From positions 1-32,342 of the forward strand of contig JAGVZT010000045.1 in the NCBI GenBank assembly GCA_018302335.1: a stretch of DNA of 32,342 bases, in the 5' to 3' direction. A model generated the notes under the pieces. It searched no databases, had not been told where the DNA came from, and saw only the letters and a program-made list of their open reading frames with translations. A program made the position numbers and the translations under genes. The DNA comes from Candidatus Woesearchaeota archaeon. GTDB lineage: Archaea; Nanobdellota; Nanobdellia; Woesearchaeales; JAGVZT01. Below, one piece after another: positions 25,630 through 32,342 of the stretch; position 1 is the first letter of the stretch; the number at the start of each line of letters is the position of its first letter.

Positions 25630-25638
25630 TTTATAATC
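25630..25638 (+). promoter_or_regulatory. TATA box for the Sm-like/surface-protein operon
   Basis: TTTATAATC predicts a start near 25660 and a leader of about 150 nt before the ATG at 25812. The leader can form hairpins at 25690-25703 (GTGCC/GGCAC) and 25731-25755 (CGGGC/GCCCG). Confidence 0.5.
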
Positions 25639-25811
25639 TAGTTTTGTAAATCGAAACATTATTAAACCAGTATATCCAAATCCATTCTGGTGCCATTCGG
25701 CACAAGAACGAAGAACGAACGTCAGTGGTTCGGGCGGACTGGCAAAAACTGCCCGGACTGATTGTGGATTGGGGCATCGGCCTCAACGGAAGTGCGAGTG
25801 GGTAGTCGCCT

Positions 25812-26042
25812 ATGGTAAGGCTGGCAAAGGAAGCGGAAGAAGAGAGCATTTTCTCTGAGTTTATTGGAGACCTTGTCAAGGCCCCCTATCGCGATGGGGA
25901 CCAATTCAAGATTGCCAGGGGCAAACTTGTTTCTGCCGGACGCGGGTTCGTCAAGATAGTCGGCGAACTCGGCACCATCATCATCAACGAGAAGAACATC
26001 GAGAAGATGTCCAGGGTGCGGGGTGAGCCTCATGACCGCTAG
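25812..26042 (+). CDS. Sm-like small protein 1
   Basis: The 76-residue protein has a charged N-terminus, then a beta-rich core: P-Y-R-D-G-D-Q-F-K-I-A-R-G-K-L-V-S-A, G-F-V-K-I-V-G-E-L-G-T-I-I-I-N-E-K-N-I-E-K-M. Alternating strands with Gly turns and a final I/V-E-x-M fit the Sm/LSm barrel (RNA-binding rings) or a related SH3-like barrel; the canonical Sm1 and Sm2 motifs are not exact, so this is a likelihood only. It closely resembles the second copy at 28784. It is the first gene of the operon and its end overlaps the next gene by 11 bp. The ribosome-binding site is weak. It may control the surface-protein mRNA or act in the envelope. Confidence 0.8.
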   Translation: MVRLAKEAEEESIFSEFIGDLVKAPYRDGDQFKIARGKLVSAGRGFVKIVGELGTIIINEKNIEKMSRVRGEPHDR

Positions 26043-26823
26043 GCGCGTCCCGTTCGGCTGGGGACTGGTGTTCTATGCCCTGGTAGTGGGCGTCATCCTC
26101 ACGCAGCTCCTCATCACCGGACTCGCGGACCCGCAGCCGCCGGAGACGCTGAACATACTCGATTCATCGAGGAAGCCCAATCCGGGCCTGATATCCGTTC
26201 CTGCCCTCGCAGGCAATGTCACGCGACTCACCATCAACTCGGACCAGGTCACCAAGAACTGGCAGGGCTACTATGGCGAGGTCACGGGCCGGATAGTCCT
26301 GGACGACGCTGACAACCAGAGCCTGTACGCCTGGACCCTTGTCGACCCCCGGGGCGAGGTCTACGCGACGCGGAATGCCACGGTCATCAACTGGACGAAC
26401 ACCAACATCGTCTGCGCCAATCTCACGAACAGCATCACCAGGGAGGAGGGCGAGATGAACACCAACTCGGAGGTGTCGCCTCCTTTCTTCCAGGCTCGCG
26501 ACGGCGTGAACGAGACGTTCAACCTCACGACCCATCCGGCCTTCTACGTCAGCGCCAACAACTTCAGCGCGAATGAGTGCACCTTCAGCACCTCGCTGTT
26601 CGTGAGCGACTCCGACCCGAATGGCGGAGCGGTGCCGCGGAGCTTCAACGAGACCCTGCTCTACTCCCTCAGCGACGGGGCGCTGATATTCATCTCCATT
26701 CTCGAGCCCAACGCATGGGGCTTCAACAGCACACGGTACGATTTCGAGATGCTGGTGACCGAGGACGGTCATCTGGACGACGTGGCCACGACGGCCTATT
26801 TCTTTTACGTCGAGCTAGAGTGA
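26032..26823 (+). CDS. Surface protein A1
   Basis: The ATG at 26032 is preferred because GGGGTGAG lies about 5 nt upstream; GTG 26023 is possible. The 263-residue protein begins with a hydrophobic anchor (about residues 9-31) followed by A-D-P-Q-P-P-E-T-L-N-I, so it is probably outside the cell and held by its N-terminus. The main domain holds W-Q-G-Y-Y-G-E-V-T-G-R-I-V-L-D, L-Y-A-W-T-L-V-D-P-R-G-E-V-Y-A-T-R, E-T-F-N-L-T-T-H and an aromatic end (Y-F-F-Y-V-E-L-E). The same outline is found in B1, A2 and B2, so these four form one family. Several N-x-S/T sequons suggest glycosylation. It resembles surface proteins of unknown function seen in small-genome archaea; no function is known. Confidence 0.88.
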   Translation: MTARRVPFGWGLVFYALVVGVILTQLLITGLADPQPPETLNILDSSRKPNPGLISVPALAGNVTRLTINSDQVTKNWQGYYGEVTGRIVLDDADNQSLYAWTLVDPRGEVYATRNATVINWTNTNIVCANLTNSITREEGEMNTNSEVSPPFFQARDGVNETFNLTTHPAFYVSANNFSANECTFSTSLFVSDSDPNGGAVPRSFNETLLYSLSDGALIFISILEPNAWGFNSTRYDFEMLVTEDGHLDDVATTAYFFYVELE

Positions 26824-26919
26824 GCGGCCCCGAGGGGCAAGAGAGAGCGACGCTGCAGCGCAGCGAAAGAGGGCGGTACAGCCGCAAACGCGAGAGATGA
26901 AAACAGGCAGGGAAGACGG
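26824..26919 (+). other. Purine-rich spacer between A1 and B1
   Basis: The 96-bp gap is rich in GAG and GAGCG strings, as are the gaps at 27697-27753 and 29003-29080. No terminator or promoter was seen, so the operon probably reads through. Confidence 0.4.
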
Positions 26920-27696
26920 ATGCAGCTCAACGAGGCAGTCCAGCGCGAGCGGAAAGCGTTACTGGCGCTTCTGCTCCTCTTTGGTCTCAGCCTGCTTGCG
27001 CTCCAGGTCTTCGGGACTCCCGCTGCTCCGCAGATCACCCACATCAGCAACGAGACCTCGGTGGCCACAGGCACGGGCCGGCTCATCAACGAGAGCGGCC
27101 ATACCGGGGGGAGAATCATCACCATGAACCTCGACGCGGTCCAGCAGAACATCCACTGGAAGGCGTATGTGGGGAATGTGAGCGGTGCCTACGCCCTTGA
27201 GGACGCCTCTGGCTACTCCATCTACGAATGGGCGGTTGCATCATTCACCGGCGAGGTGTACGTCACCCGGATAGACAACGTGAGCTGGACCGGCGTGGTG
27301 TGCGCCAATGCGACGCATGTGGAGCAGGAGATGACCGAGTTCAACCACAGCTATATTTACAACGCCGATGACAACATCAACGAGACCTTCTACCTGGCCG
27401 CGAACCATTCTCCGTTCTCGGTGGGAGACCTGCAGTTCGTCGCAGCCCAGTGCAACTACTCCATCAACACCTACGTGAACGATAGTCCTCAGGTCACGAG
27501 CAGCTTTTTTGACGAGATTCTCCTGTTCGACAACGCCACGAAAAACCTCGTGTACGTGACCCTCATGGAGAACAGCGCCTGGGGTTACAGAAACGACTCC
27601 CGTCAGTACGACTACCAGATTATGCTCCCGGAGAACGCGAGCCCTGGATTAGCTGCGACTGCAACGCCCTACTACTTTTTCGTCGAACTGCTATGA
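26920..27696 (+). CDS. Surface protein B1
   Basis: The 258-residue protein has an N-terminal anchor (about residues 11-31) and a domain related to the A proteins: H-T-G-G-R-I-I-T-M-N-L-D-A-V-Q-Q-N-I-H-W-K-A-Y, G-N-V-S-G-A-Y-A-L-E-D-A-S-G-Y-S-I-Y-E-W, T-G-E-V-Y-V-T-R and the final Y-Y-F-F-V-E-L-L. It is very similar to B2 at 29993, including a run of 50 identical bases (27115-27164 with 30182-30231). GGGAAG just upstream may serve as a ribosome-binding site. It is predicted to be exported and glycosylated. A1 and B1 could form a paired complex because their copies A2 and B2 are also adjacent. Confidence 0.88.
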   Translation: MQLNEAVQRERKALLALLLLFGLSLLALQVFGTPAAPQITHISNETSVATGTGRLINESGHTGGRIITMNLDAVQQNIHWKAYVGNVSGAYALEDASGYSIYEWAVASFTGEVYVTRIDNVSWTGVVCANATHVEQEMTEFNHSYIYNADDNINETFYLAANHSPFSVGDLQFVAAQCNYSINTYVNDSPQVTSSFFDEILLFDNATKNLVYVTLMENSAWGYRNDSRQYDYQIMLPENASPGLAATATPYYFFVELL

Positions 27697-27753
27697 ACGG
27701 AATGCAAGAGAGCGGAATGAGAACGAGCGGAGTGAGGGAAAGCCATCGCTGGG

Positions 27754-28782
27754 ATGGCAAGAAGAGCAATGGAAGGCATCTTGGAGAGAAAGGATAGAGA
27801 ACGAGGCCTGACAGCGGGTAGTCTGAGTGCCCTGCTGCTTGTGGTCCTCTTCATCCTCGGGGCAGCCCTAGTGTTACCCTTGCTCCCTCTTGCGTGGTCC
27901 CAGTCCTTCTATGACAACACCTCCATCGAGTCCCGGGTCAACGTCACGAACGCGGCTCCGCGAGTGGAGCGCGTGGACCTCTACGGGTCAGTGTCCGGCG
28001 TGGGCAATCCAATCACGCTGAGCGAGGGAATCACCACGCTCGTGTACTGCAACGCTACGGTCGTGGACGGCAACGGCTACCAGGACCTCAACGTCAGCAG
28101 GGTCAACGCGACCGCCTGGAAGAATACCCTTCCTTATACCAGCCCTGATGACAACAACAACCACTACACCAACACCTCCTGCAGGGTCTTCCAGGTGAAT
28201 CTTTCCACCGCACAGGTGAACTGCGCCTTCAATTTCGAATACTATGCGGACAACGACTCGCGATGGCTCTGCAATCTCACTGTGGAGGACCTTGACGGGG
28301 CGCGCTCATCGAATACCAGCGTGAACACCACCGTCAACACGCTCCTTGCCCTGAATCTCACCACTCTCAACTCCTCGATGCTGCTGGACTTCGGCAACAT
28401 GGCTCCCGGGGATACCACCACCGATGCCAACGCCCAGATGGTGAACATCACCAATACCGGGAATGCCAACATCACCATCGCCATTGACGGCTGGGCGCGG
28501 AACGACAGCGATGGCCTTGCGATGAACTGCACCATCGGCAACATCAGCCAGGACAGGCTGCGCTACAACTTCACCGGAAGGACGGAGCCTTTCGCAAACA
28601 TGTTCAACCTCACGGACAACCAGGCTCCGGGATTCGTCCCTGGCCTCGTGGTCTGGCAGCGCGTGGACGACCTGGATGACGCGAAATTCAACTCGACCAA
28701 CACCACGTTCTGGAAACTCAATGTCCCCTTCGGAACGAAGGGCTTCTGCAACGGCACCGTGATATTTTCCGCGAGAGGATGA
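27754..28782 (+). CDS. Surface protein C (membrane-anchored, beta-rich)
   Basis: The 342-residue protein has a charged N-terminus and one hydrophobic segment at about 23-45 (S-A-L-L-L-V-V-L-F-I-L-G-A-A-L-V-L-P-L-L), so the bulk is outside. The outside part has a first beta domain and then a domain with L-D-F-G-N-M-A-P-G-D, V-N-I-T-N-T-G-N-A-N-I-T-I-A-I-D-G and many N-x-S/T sites, related in outline to the last part of the protein at 1-759. It is placed between the two Sm-A-B modules. Start choice is between ATG 27754 and ATG 27769; no strong ribosome-binding site decides it. Function unknown, probably a structural envelope component working with A and B. Confidence 0.85.
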   Translation: MARRAMEGILERKDRERGLTAGSLSALLLVVLFILGAALVLPLLPLAWSQSFYDNTSIESRVNVTNAAPRVERVDLYGSVSGVGNPITLSEGITTLVYCNATVVDGNGYQDLNVSRVNATAWKNTLPYTSPDDNNNHYTNTSCRVFQVNLSTAQVNCAFNFEYYADNDSRWLCNLTVEDLDGARSSNTSVNTTVNTLLALNLTTLNSSMLLDFGNMAPGDTTTDANAQMVNITNTGNANITIAIDGWARNDSDGLAMNCTIGNISQDRLRYNFTGRTEPFANMFNLTDNQAPGFVPGLVVWQRVDDLDDAKFNSTNTTFWKLNVPFGTKGFCNGTVIFSARG

Positions 28783-28783
28783 G

Positions 28784-29002
28784 ATGAGAACAGAACAGGA
28801 ACAGGAGGACGGCGGTTCGCGGAGCATATTCGCCGACCTCGTGGGAAGAGAGGTGAAGGTTCCCTACCGCGACGGCGGGCAGGTGAAGGTAGCCCGAGGA
28901 GTCCTTGTCGCGGCTGACGGCGGCTTCGTGAAGATACGCGGCCAGCTGGGAACCATCATCATCAGTGAGCGAAATGTCGAGCGCATGAGCGTGCTCGAGT
29001 AG
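28784..29002 (+). CDS. Sm-like small protein 2
   Basis: This 72-residue paralogue of the protein at 25812 shares the core V-P-Y-R-D-G-G-Q-V-K-V-A-R-G-V-L-V, G-F-V-K-I-R-G-Q-L-G-T-I-I-I-S-E-R-N-V-E-R-M. Its start follows the stop of gene C by 1 nt, so it is in the same operon. The acidic N-terminus differs from that of copy 1. It begins the second Sm-A-B module. As with copy 1, an RNA-binding ring is the main idea and an SH3-like adaptor is the alternative. Confidence 0.8.
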   Translation: MRTEQEQEDGGSRSIFADLVGREVKVPYRDGGQVKVARGVLVAADGGFVKIRGQLGTIIISERNVERMSVLE

Positions 29003-29178
29003 CGGGGCGCAGGCCCGAGAGAAAGAGGGGCGCGGAACGCGCCTGAGAAGATGAGAGAGACAGAGAGCGACAGGGAAAGGACAGGTGAGCGCGTTCGACG
29101 TTCTGCACCTCGTACCGGGAGACCAGAGGCATCTCTGCGGCGATGCCCGTCCCCTCCCTGCAACGTTGAGGTGACAAG

Positions 29179-29979
29179 ATGAGGCTACGGCAGATTCTTC
29201 TCTTTGCAGCGATGGTCGCGGCGATAGCCGGTCAGATGCTTTTCAGCGCGCTGGCGGACCCGCAGCCGCCGGAGACGCTCAATATCATCGCCTCCTCGAG
29301 CAAGGCGGACCCAGGGCTCATCTCGGTTCCTGCCTACGCTGGCAACGTCACGAGGCTCACCATCACCTCGGACCAGAAGACCAAGAACTGGCAGGGCTAC
29401 TACGGGGAAGTCACGGGCAGGATTGTGCTGGACGACGCCGCGAACCAGAGCCTGTACGCCTGGACCCTCGTGGACCCGCGGGGCGAGGTCTACGCGACGC
29501 GTAACAGTTCGAGCGTCAACTGGACGAACACGAACATCCTCTGCTGCTGGGACGGCATCAATAACGATACCGTCACAGACAACCGGACCTGCCTCACCCG
29601 CGAGGAGGCCGAGATGAACACGGACTCCGAGGCGGGCCCCGGGCTGAACGCCCGCGACGGCGTGAACGAGACGTTCAACCTCACGACGCATCCTGCGTTC
29701 TTCGTGAGCGCGAACAGCTTCAGCGCGGACCAGTGCAACCACAGCATCTCGCTCTTCGTGAACGACAGCGACCCGAATAGCGGCAACGTACCGAGGAGCT
29801 TCAACGAGACGCTGCTGTACTCCTGGAGCGACGCCTCGCTCATCTTCATGTCGGTCATCGAGCCCAACGCGTGGGGCTTCAACGCCACGAGATACGACTT
29901 CCAGATGCTGGTGACCGAGGACGGCCATCTGGACGATACCGCGACAACGGCCTATTACTTTTACATTGAGTTGGAGTGA
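29179..29979 (+). CDS. Surface protein A2
   Basis: The 266-residue protein is a close copy of A1 with a signal anchor at about 5-26 (Q-I-L-L-F-A-A-M-V-A-A-I-A-G-Q-M-L-F-S-A) and the shared P-Q-P-P-E-T-L-N-I start of the mature region. It carries an extra C-C-W-D-G-I-N-N-D-T insertion after T-N-I-L, a likely disulfide or loop difference from A1. GAGGTGA lies 5 nt upstream of the ATG, a near-perfect Shine-Dalgarno sequence. A 176-bp spacer separates it from Sm-like 2, the longest gap in the operon, so an internal promoter cannot be excluded though none was seen. Confidence 0.9.
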   Translation: MRLRQILLFAAMVAAIAGQMLFSALADPQPPETLNIIASSSKADPGLISVPAYAGNVTRLTITSDQKTKNWQGYYGEVTGRIVLDDAANQSLYAWTLVDPRGEVYATRNSSSVNWTNTNILCCWDGINNDTVTDNRTCLTREEAEMNTDSEAGPGLNARDGVNETFNLTTHPAFFVSANSFSADQCNHSISLFVNDSDPNSGNVPRSFNETLLYSWSDASLIFMSVIEPNAWGFNATRYDFQMLVTEDGHLDDTATTAYYFYIELE

Positions 29980-29992
29980 GAGTGTGATATCC

Positions 29993-30763
29993 ATGAACCA
30001 AGCGGCAAGAGAGGCGAAGAGGAGCGTGCATCTTGCGCTCCTCTTTGTGGGATTCGCCCTGCTCGTGGCATCGGCTCTGGGGACGCCGTCCGCTCCGCAG
30101 GTCACCATCATCAGCAATGAGACCTCCAACGCGACCGGGACCGGGACCCTGGTCAGCGAGACGGGCCATACTGGTGGCCGCATCATCACCATGAACCTCG
30201 ACGCGGTCCAGCAGAACATCCACTGGAAGGCCTATGCGGGAAACGTCACCGGCAGCTATATCCTGGAGGACGCGTCCGGCTACTCCATCTACCAGTGGGC
30301 GGCATCCTCGGTCACCGGTGAAGTGTATGCCACTAGGGTGGACAGCGTGGGCTGGACCACCTTACAGTGCGCGAATGTGACGAACGTCAAGTGGGAAGAG
30401 CAGGACTTCAACCACAGTGCCGCGAACAACCCCGACGACCGCATCAACGTGACGTTCTTCGAGAGTATCAACCACCGCCAGTTCTCGGTGGGCGACCTTG
30501 CGTTCGCCGCGGACCAGTGCAATTACTCCATCCGTACCTATGTGAACGACACCGCGCAGACGGGCACGGCATTCTTTGACGAGATCATGCTGTATGACGG
30601 CAACACGAACAACTCGGTGTATGTCTCCCTGATAGAGAACAGCCAGTGGGGCTACCGGAACGACTCGCGGAGGTACGATTACCAGATTCTCGTGCCGGAA
30701 AATGCCTCACTCGGGCTGGCCGCCACCGCGACTCCGTTCTACTTCTACGCGGAGCTGACGTAG
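29993..30763 (+). CDS. Surface protein B2
   Basis: ATG 29993 gives 256 residues with a basic N-terminus and hydrophobic anchor at about 14-31. An upstream TTG inside A2 is less likely. The body matches B1 closely (S-N-E-T-S-N-A-T-G-T-G-T-L, M-N-L-D-A-V-Q-Q-N-I-H-W-K-A-Y, then R-R-Y-D-Y-Q-I-L-V-P-E-N-A-S). It follows A2 by 13 nt. Like A1/B1, A2/B2 are neighbours, which supports a joint structure. It is predicted to be extracellular and glycosylated. Confidence 0.9.
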   Translation: MNQAAREAKRSVHLALLFVGFALLVASALGTPSAPQVTIISNETSNATGTGTLVSETGHTGGRIITMNLDAVQQNIHWKAYAGNVTGSYILEDASGYSIYQWAASSVTGEVYATRVDSVGWTTLQCANVTNVKWEEQDFNHSAANNPDDRINVTFFESINHRQFSVGDLAFAADQCNYSIRTYVNDTAQTGTAFFDEIMLYDGNTNNSVYVSLIENSQWGYRNDSRRYDYQILVPENASLGLAATATPFYFYAELT

Positions 30764-30764
30764 G

Positions 30765-30956
30765 ATGGCCCAGGAAGAGCTTTCCCGGCTTCACACGCAG
30801 CTCCTGGAGCTGAAGGCCAGCCTCCGGGAGGCGGAGCTCCGTCACGAGGCGCTGCTCTGCGCGCTGGAGAAGAACGGCATCCTCATCAGCCAGGAAGTGG
30901 AGAGCGAGCTGCAGCGCCTCCTAGACGAGCTTCGCGAGAAGCAGGACGCACTGTAG
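30765..30956 (+). CDS. Tiny coiled-coil protein at the end of the operon
   Basis: The 63-residue protein is one long amphipathic helix (L-H-T-Q-L-L-E-L-K-A-S-L-R-E-A-E-L, then E-S-E-L-Q-R-L-L-D-E-L-R-E-K) with a short break around G-I-L-I. It has no signal peptide and should be cytoplasmic. The ATG follows the B2 stop by 1 nt, so it belongs to the same transcript. It could be an adaptor or dimerising factor. No family recognised. Confidence 0.75.
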   Translation: MAQEELSRLHTQLLELKASLREAELRHEALLCALEKNGILISQEVESELQRLLDELREKQDAL

Positions 30957-30982
30957 GGCATGGACTCCAACGATGCTTTCCT

Positions 30983-31051
30983 CGGCCGCACTGCTGGGCA
31001 CTTCCCGGCAGGCTCGCAGTGAGTCCGATGGTTCTCTGCCTCGCGGCCGAC
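30983..31051 (+). repeat. Dispersed intergenic element, copy 7
   Basis: It starts CGGCCGCACTGCTGGGCACT and ends TCCGATGGTTCTCTGCC, then TCGCGGCCGAC. It directly follows the surface-protein operon. Confidence 0.7.
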
Positions 31052-31075
31052 GGTCTCCGCTTTTTCTCCCGGGGC

Positions 31076-31136
31076 CGGCCGCATGGGTCGCGGGATGTTT
31101 CGCAAGTGTGCCTGAGATTCTCCACCATGCGGCCGA
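31076..31136 (+). repeat. Dispersed intergenic element, copy 8
   Basis: It starts CGGCCGCATGGG and ends TGAGATTCTCC, then ACCATGCGGCCGA. Its ends pair well (GCCGCATGG with CCATGCGGC). It lies 24 bp after copy 7, in the same orientation, so the two form a tandem pair. Confidence 0.65.
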
Positions 31137-31159
31137 TTCCCTTTGGCCTCTCATCCTCT

Positions 31160-31183
31160 CTATTTAACGGTATATTTAAATAG
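31160..31183. promoter_or_regulatory. Promoter with overlapping inverted repeat for the last gene
   Basis: The TATA box TATATTTAAATA (31171-31182) is overlapped by CTATTTAA and TTAAATAG, an inverted repeat with 8 bp between arms. A repressor bound here would block transcription factor binding. Expected transcript start is near 31205. Confidence 0.55.
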
Positions 31184-31233
31184 AGCCATCCCCCCTTTGC
31201 GCAGGGGAGGCGGTGCCTGGCACCGTACGCGTC

Positions 31234-32342
31234 ATGCCGAGGAAGAAGGGAGGGGACAGCTCGTCGGACCAGGATGAGTTCTCCGATGTTGACCTGGCGC
31301 AGCTTGACGGGCCTGAGCTGACCAGCAGGATGCTGACGCTCAATGACAGCACCACCGCTCTCCAGCCGCACATCCCTGTGGTGGCTCTGCAGGCCGTGGT
31401 TGACGAGCATAAGGAGCTGCTGGACATCGAGTTGCACGGCACGCGAAGCGAGCTTCTGGCGGTCAAGAAAGAGCTCACGGCGCGCCGCGAGGAGCTGTCT
31501 GGACTGATGCGCCGCAAGGACTTCTCCAGGAAGGAGAAGGAGATTGCGTCCCATGTGGAGTCGTTCGAGAAGCGGAGCAACGAACTTGAGTTGCTTCTTG
31601 AGTTGAGGACCTCGGACTTGCAGAGACTCTCCGCGGAGCTTGAGGCAGCGGAGCAAGCCCGTGACGAGGCACTGTCTCAGCGGGATCTGGCGAAGGTGGA
31701 GGCTGAGAAGGCTATCTCTGTGGGGAAGGAGATAGGCGAGCTCCGCAGGACGAAGGGCGCACTGTCCTCAGCGGTGGCCGAGCTGGAGAGCCAGCGCGAG
31801 CAGGCGACCCGTCTGGCGTCCGAGGGAACCGCCACCAGGGAAGAGGTCGCCACCCTGGGCATGGAGCGGCGGCAGCTGCGCATCCAGGTGGAGCGCTCCA
31901 GAAAAGCGCTGACCACCCTGCGGAAACAGCTCACTGCCGCGGATAGCCTGCTCTCCGAGAAGAGGGGAAGAGCGGGGGAGATAACTCAGGAGGCCGTGGC
32001 GCGACGGAGGGAGCTTGAAGCAGAGCGCTCCTCTCTTCTGGACGAAGTGAAAGGGCTCTCCATGCAGCGGACCACGCTGCGGGAAGAATCCGTTTTGCTG
32101 AAGAGCCAGTTGTCCCAGCTCAAAGAGGAGGAGCGCAAGCTGAACGTCGCGCTGAGAATGCAGCGCAAGGAGCAGCACACCCTTTCCGATAGCATCCGGG
32201 AAATGGAGGCATCTCTCGTCGACCTCTCAGAGGAACGGGAAGTCGCCCACGGAGTCATGAAGCGACTTCAGGTGGACGCCCGTGGTGCAGAGGAGGCAAA
32301 GCAGCAGGGAGAGCGAGCCCTTGCCCTTCTGGAGGAGAGGAA
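31234..32342 (+). CDS. Long coiled-coil protein, 3' end outside window
   Basis: The frame is open from the ATG at 31234 to the last base, giving at least 369 residues. After an acidic, Lys-containing N-terminus (M-P-R-K-K-G-G-D-S-S-S-D-Q-D-E-F) nearly everything is heptad-repeat helix, with many Leu at a and d positions and dense Glu/Arg/Lys, in the style of SMC-like or myosin-like rods. No Walker A is visible in this part. GTG 31213 is an in-frame alternative start with GGGGAGGC directly before it, which would suit a near-leaderless mRNA. It is predicted to be cytoplasmic. It could be a structural scaffold or part of a chromosome or envelope machine; the missing C-terminus would decide. Confidence 0.85.
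   Translation, partial: MPRKKGGDSSSDQDEFSDVDLAQLDGPELTSRMLTLNDSTTALQPHIPVVALQAVVDEHKELLDIELHGTRSELLAVKKELTARREELSGLMRRKDFSRKEKEIASHVESFEKRSNELELLLELRTSDLQRLSAELEAAEQARDEALSQRDLAKVEAEKAISVGKEIGELRRTKGALSSAVAELESQREQATRLASEGTATREEVATLGMERRQLRIQVERSRKALTTLRKQLTAADSLLSEKRGRAGEITQEAVARRRELEAERSSLLDEVKGLSMQRTTLREESVLLKSQLSQLKEEERKLNVALRMQRKEQHTLSDSIREMEASLVDLSEEREVAHGVMKRLQVDARGAEEAKQQGERALALLEER

Noticed and set aside
1-32342. CRISPR arrays
   Set aside because: No regularly spaced direct repeats were seen; the dispersed elements are kilobases apart, except for copies 7 and 8, and are not identical.

Overview
The window looks like a GC-rich archaeal genome segment, probably from an uncultivated, possibly DPANN-type lineage. 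Archaeal assignment rests on a diphthine synthase gene (dphB), an archaeal-style ftsZ, TATA boxes about 25 bp upstream of transcript or gene starts, HerA-family ATPases, a PGF-pre-PGF-like domain, an S-layer-like domain, and many Asn/Thr-rich secreted proteins with N-glycosylation sequons. No rRNA or tRNA gene was recognised, so the lineage is not resolved.

Layout. (1) 1-1898, plus strand: the 3' end of a surface-protein gene, overlapping by ATGA a membrane-anchored surface protein. (2) 2134-8003, plus: a giant cysteine-rich adhesin-like protein ending in a PGF-pre-PGF-like domain and a membrane anchor. It is split by an apparent -1 frameshift near 4811. (3) 13736-8094, minus: a small ribbon-helix-helix (RHH) regulator overlaps (GTGA) a 1468-residue membrane protein with an extracellular region joined to a cytoplasmic HerA-type ATPase, followed by a coiled-coil protein. 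(4) 13993-14901, plus: a winged-helix protein fused to an S-layer-like domain. (5) 17845-15023, minus: a second ecto-domain HerA ATPase (837 aa) plus a small helical protein. (6) 18750-17992, minus: dphB. (7) 19181-20251, plus: ftsZ with a clear hairpin terminator, followed by a structured RNA candidate. (8) 20949-20677, minus: a winged-helix regulator. (9) 25215-21213, minus: RHH, RHH and a 1211-residue surface protein joined by ATGA overlaps, with repeated TGTAT-type motifs in the leader. (10) 25812-30956, plus: a surface-protein operon in which a module (Sm-like small protein, surface protein A, surface protein B) occurs twice, separated by another surface protein and ending in a tiny coiled-coil protein. 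(11) 31234 to the end, plus: the start of a long coiled-coil protein.

How the genes may work together. Most of the window encodes cell-envelope proteins. Both HerA proteins and the 1211-residue protein place short helical repeats ending in a Y-x-x-L-P-type motif in the cytoplasm, on a single-pass anchor carrying an extracellular region. Together with adjacent coiled-coil proteins this suggests a membrane machine linking the surface to a cytoplasmic, possibly DNA-handling, motor. This is an inference. RHH proteins head two of these operons, and Sm-like proteins sit inside the surface-protein operon, so transcriptional and perhaps RNA-level control is likely.

A family of intergenic elements of 61-70 bp, with GC-rich inverted ends (CGGCCGC / GCGGCCGA), occurs at eight sites between transcription units. 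It is the most widespread unexplained signal in the window.
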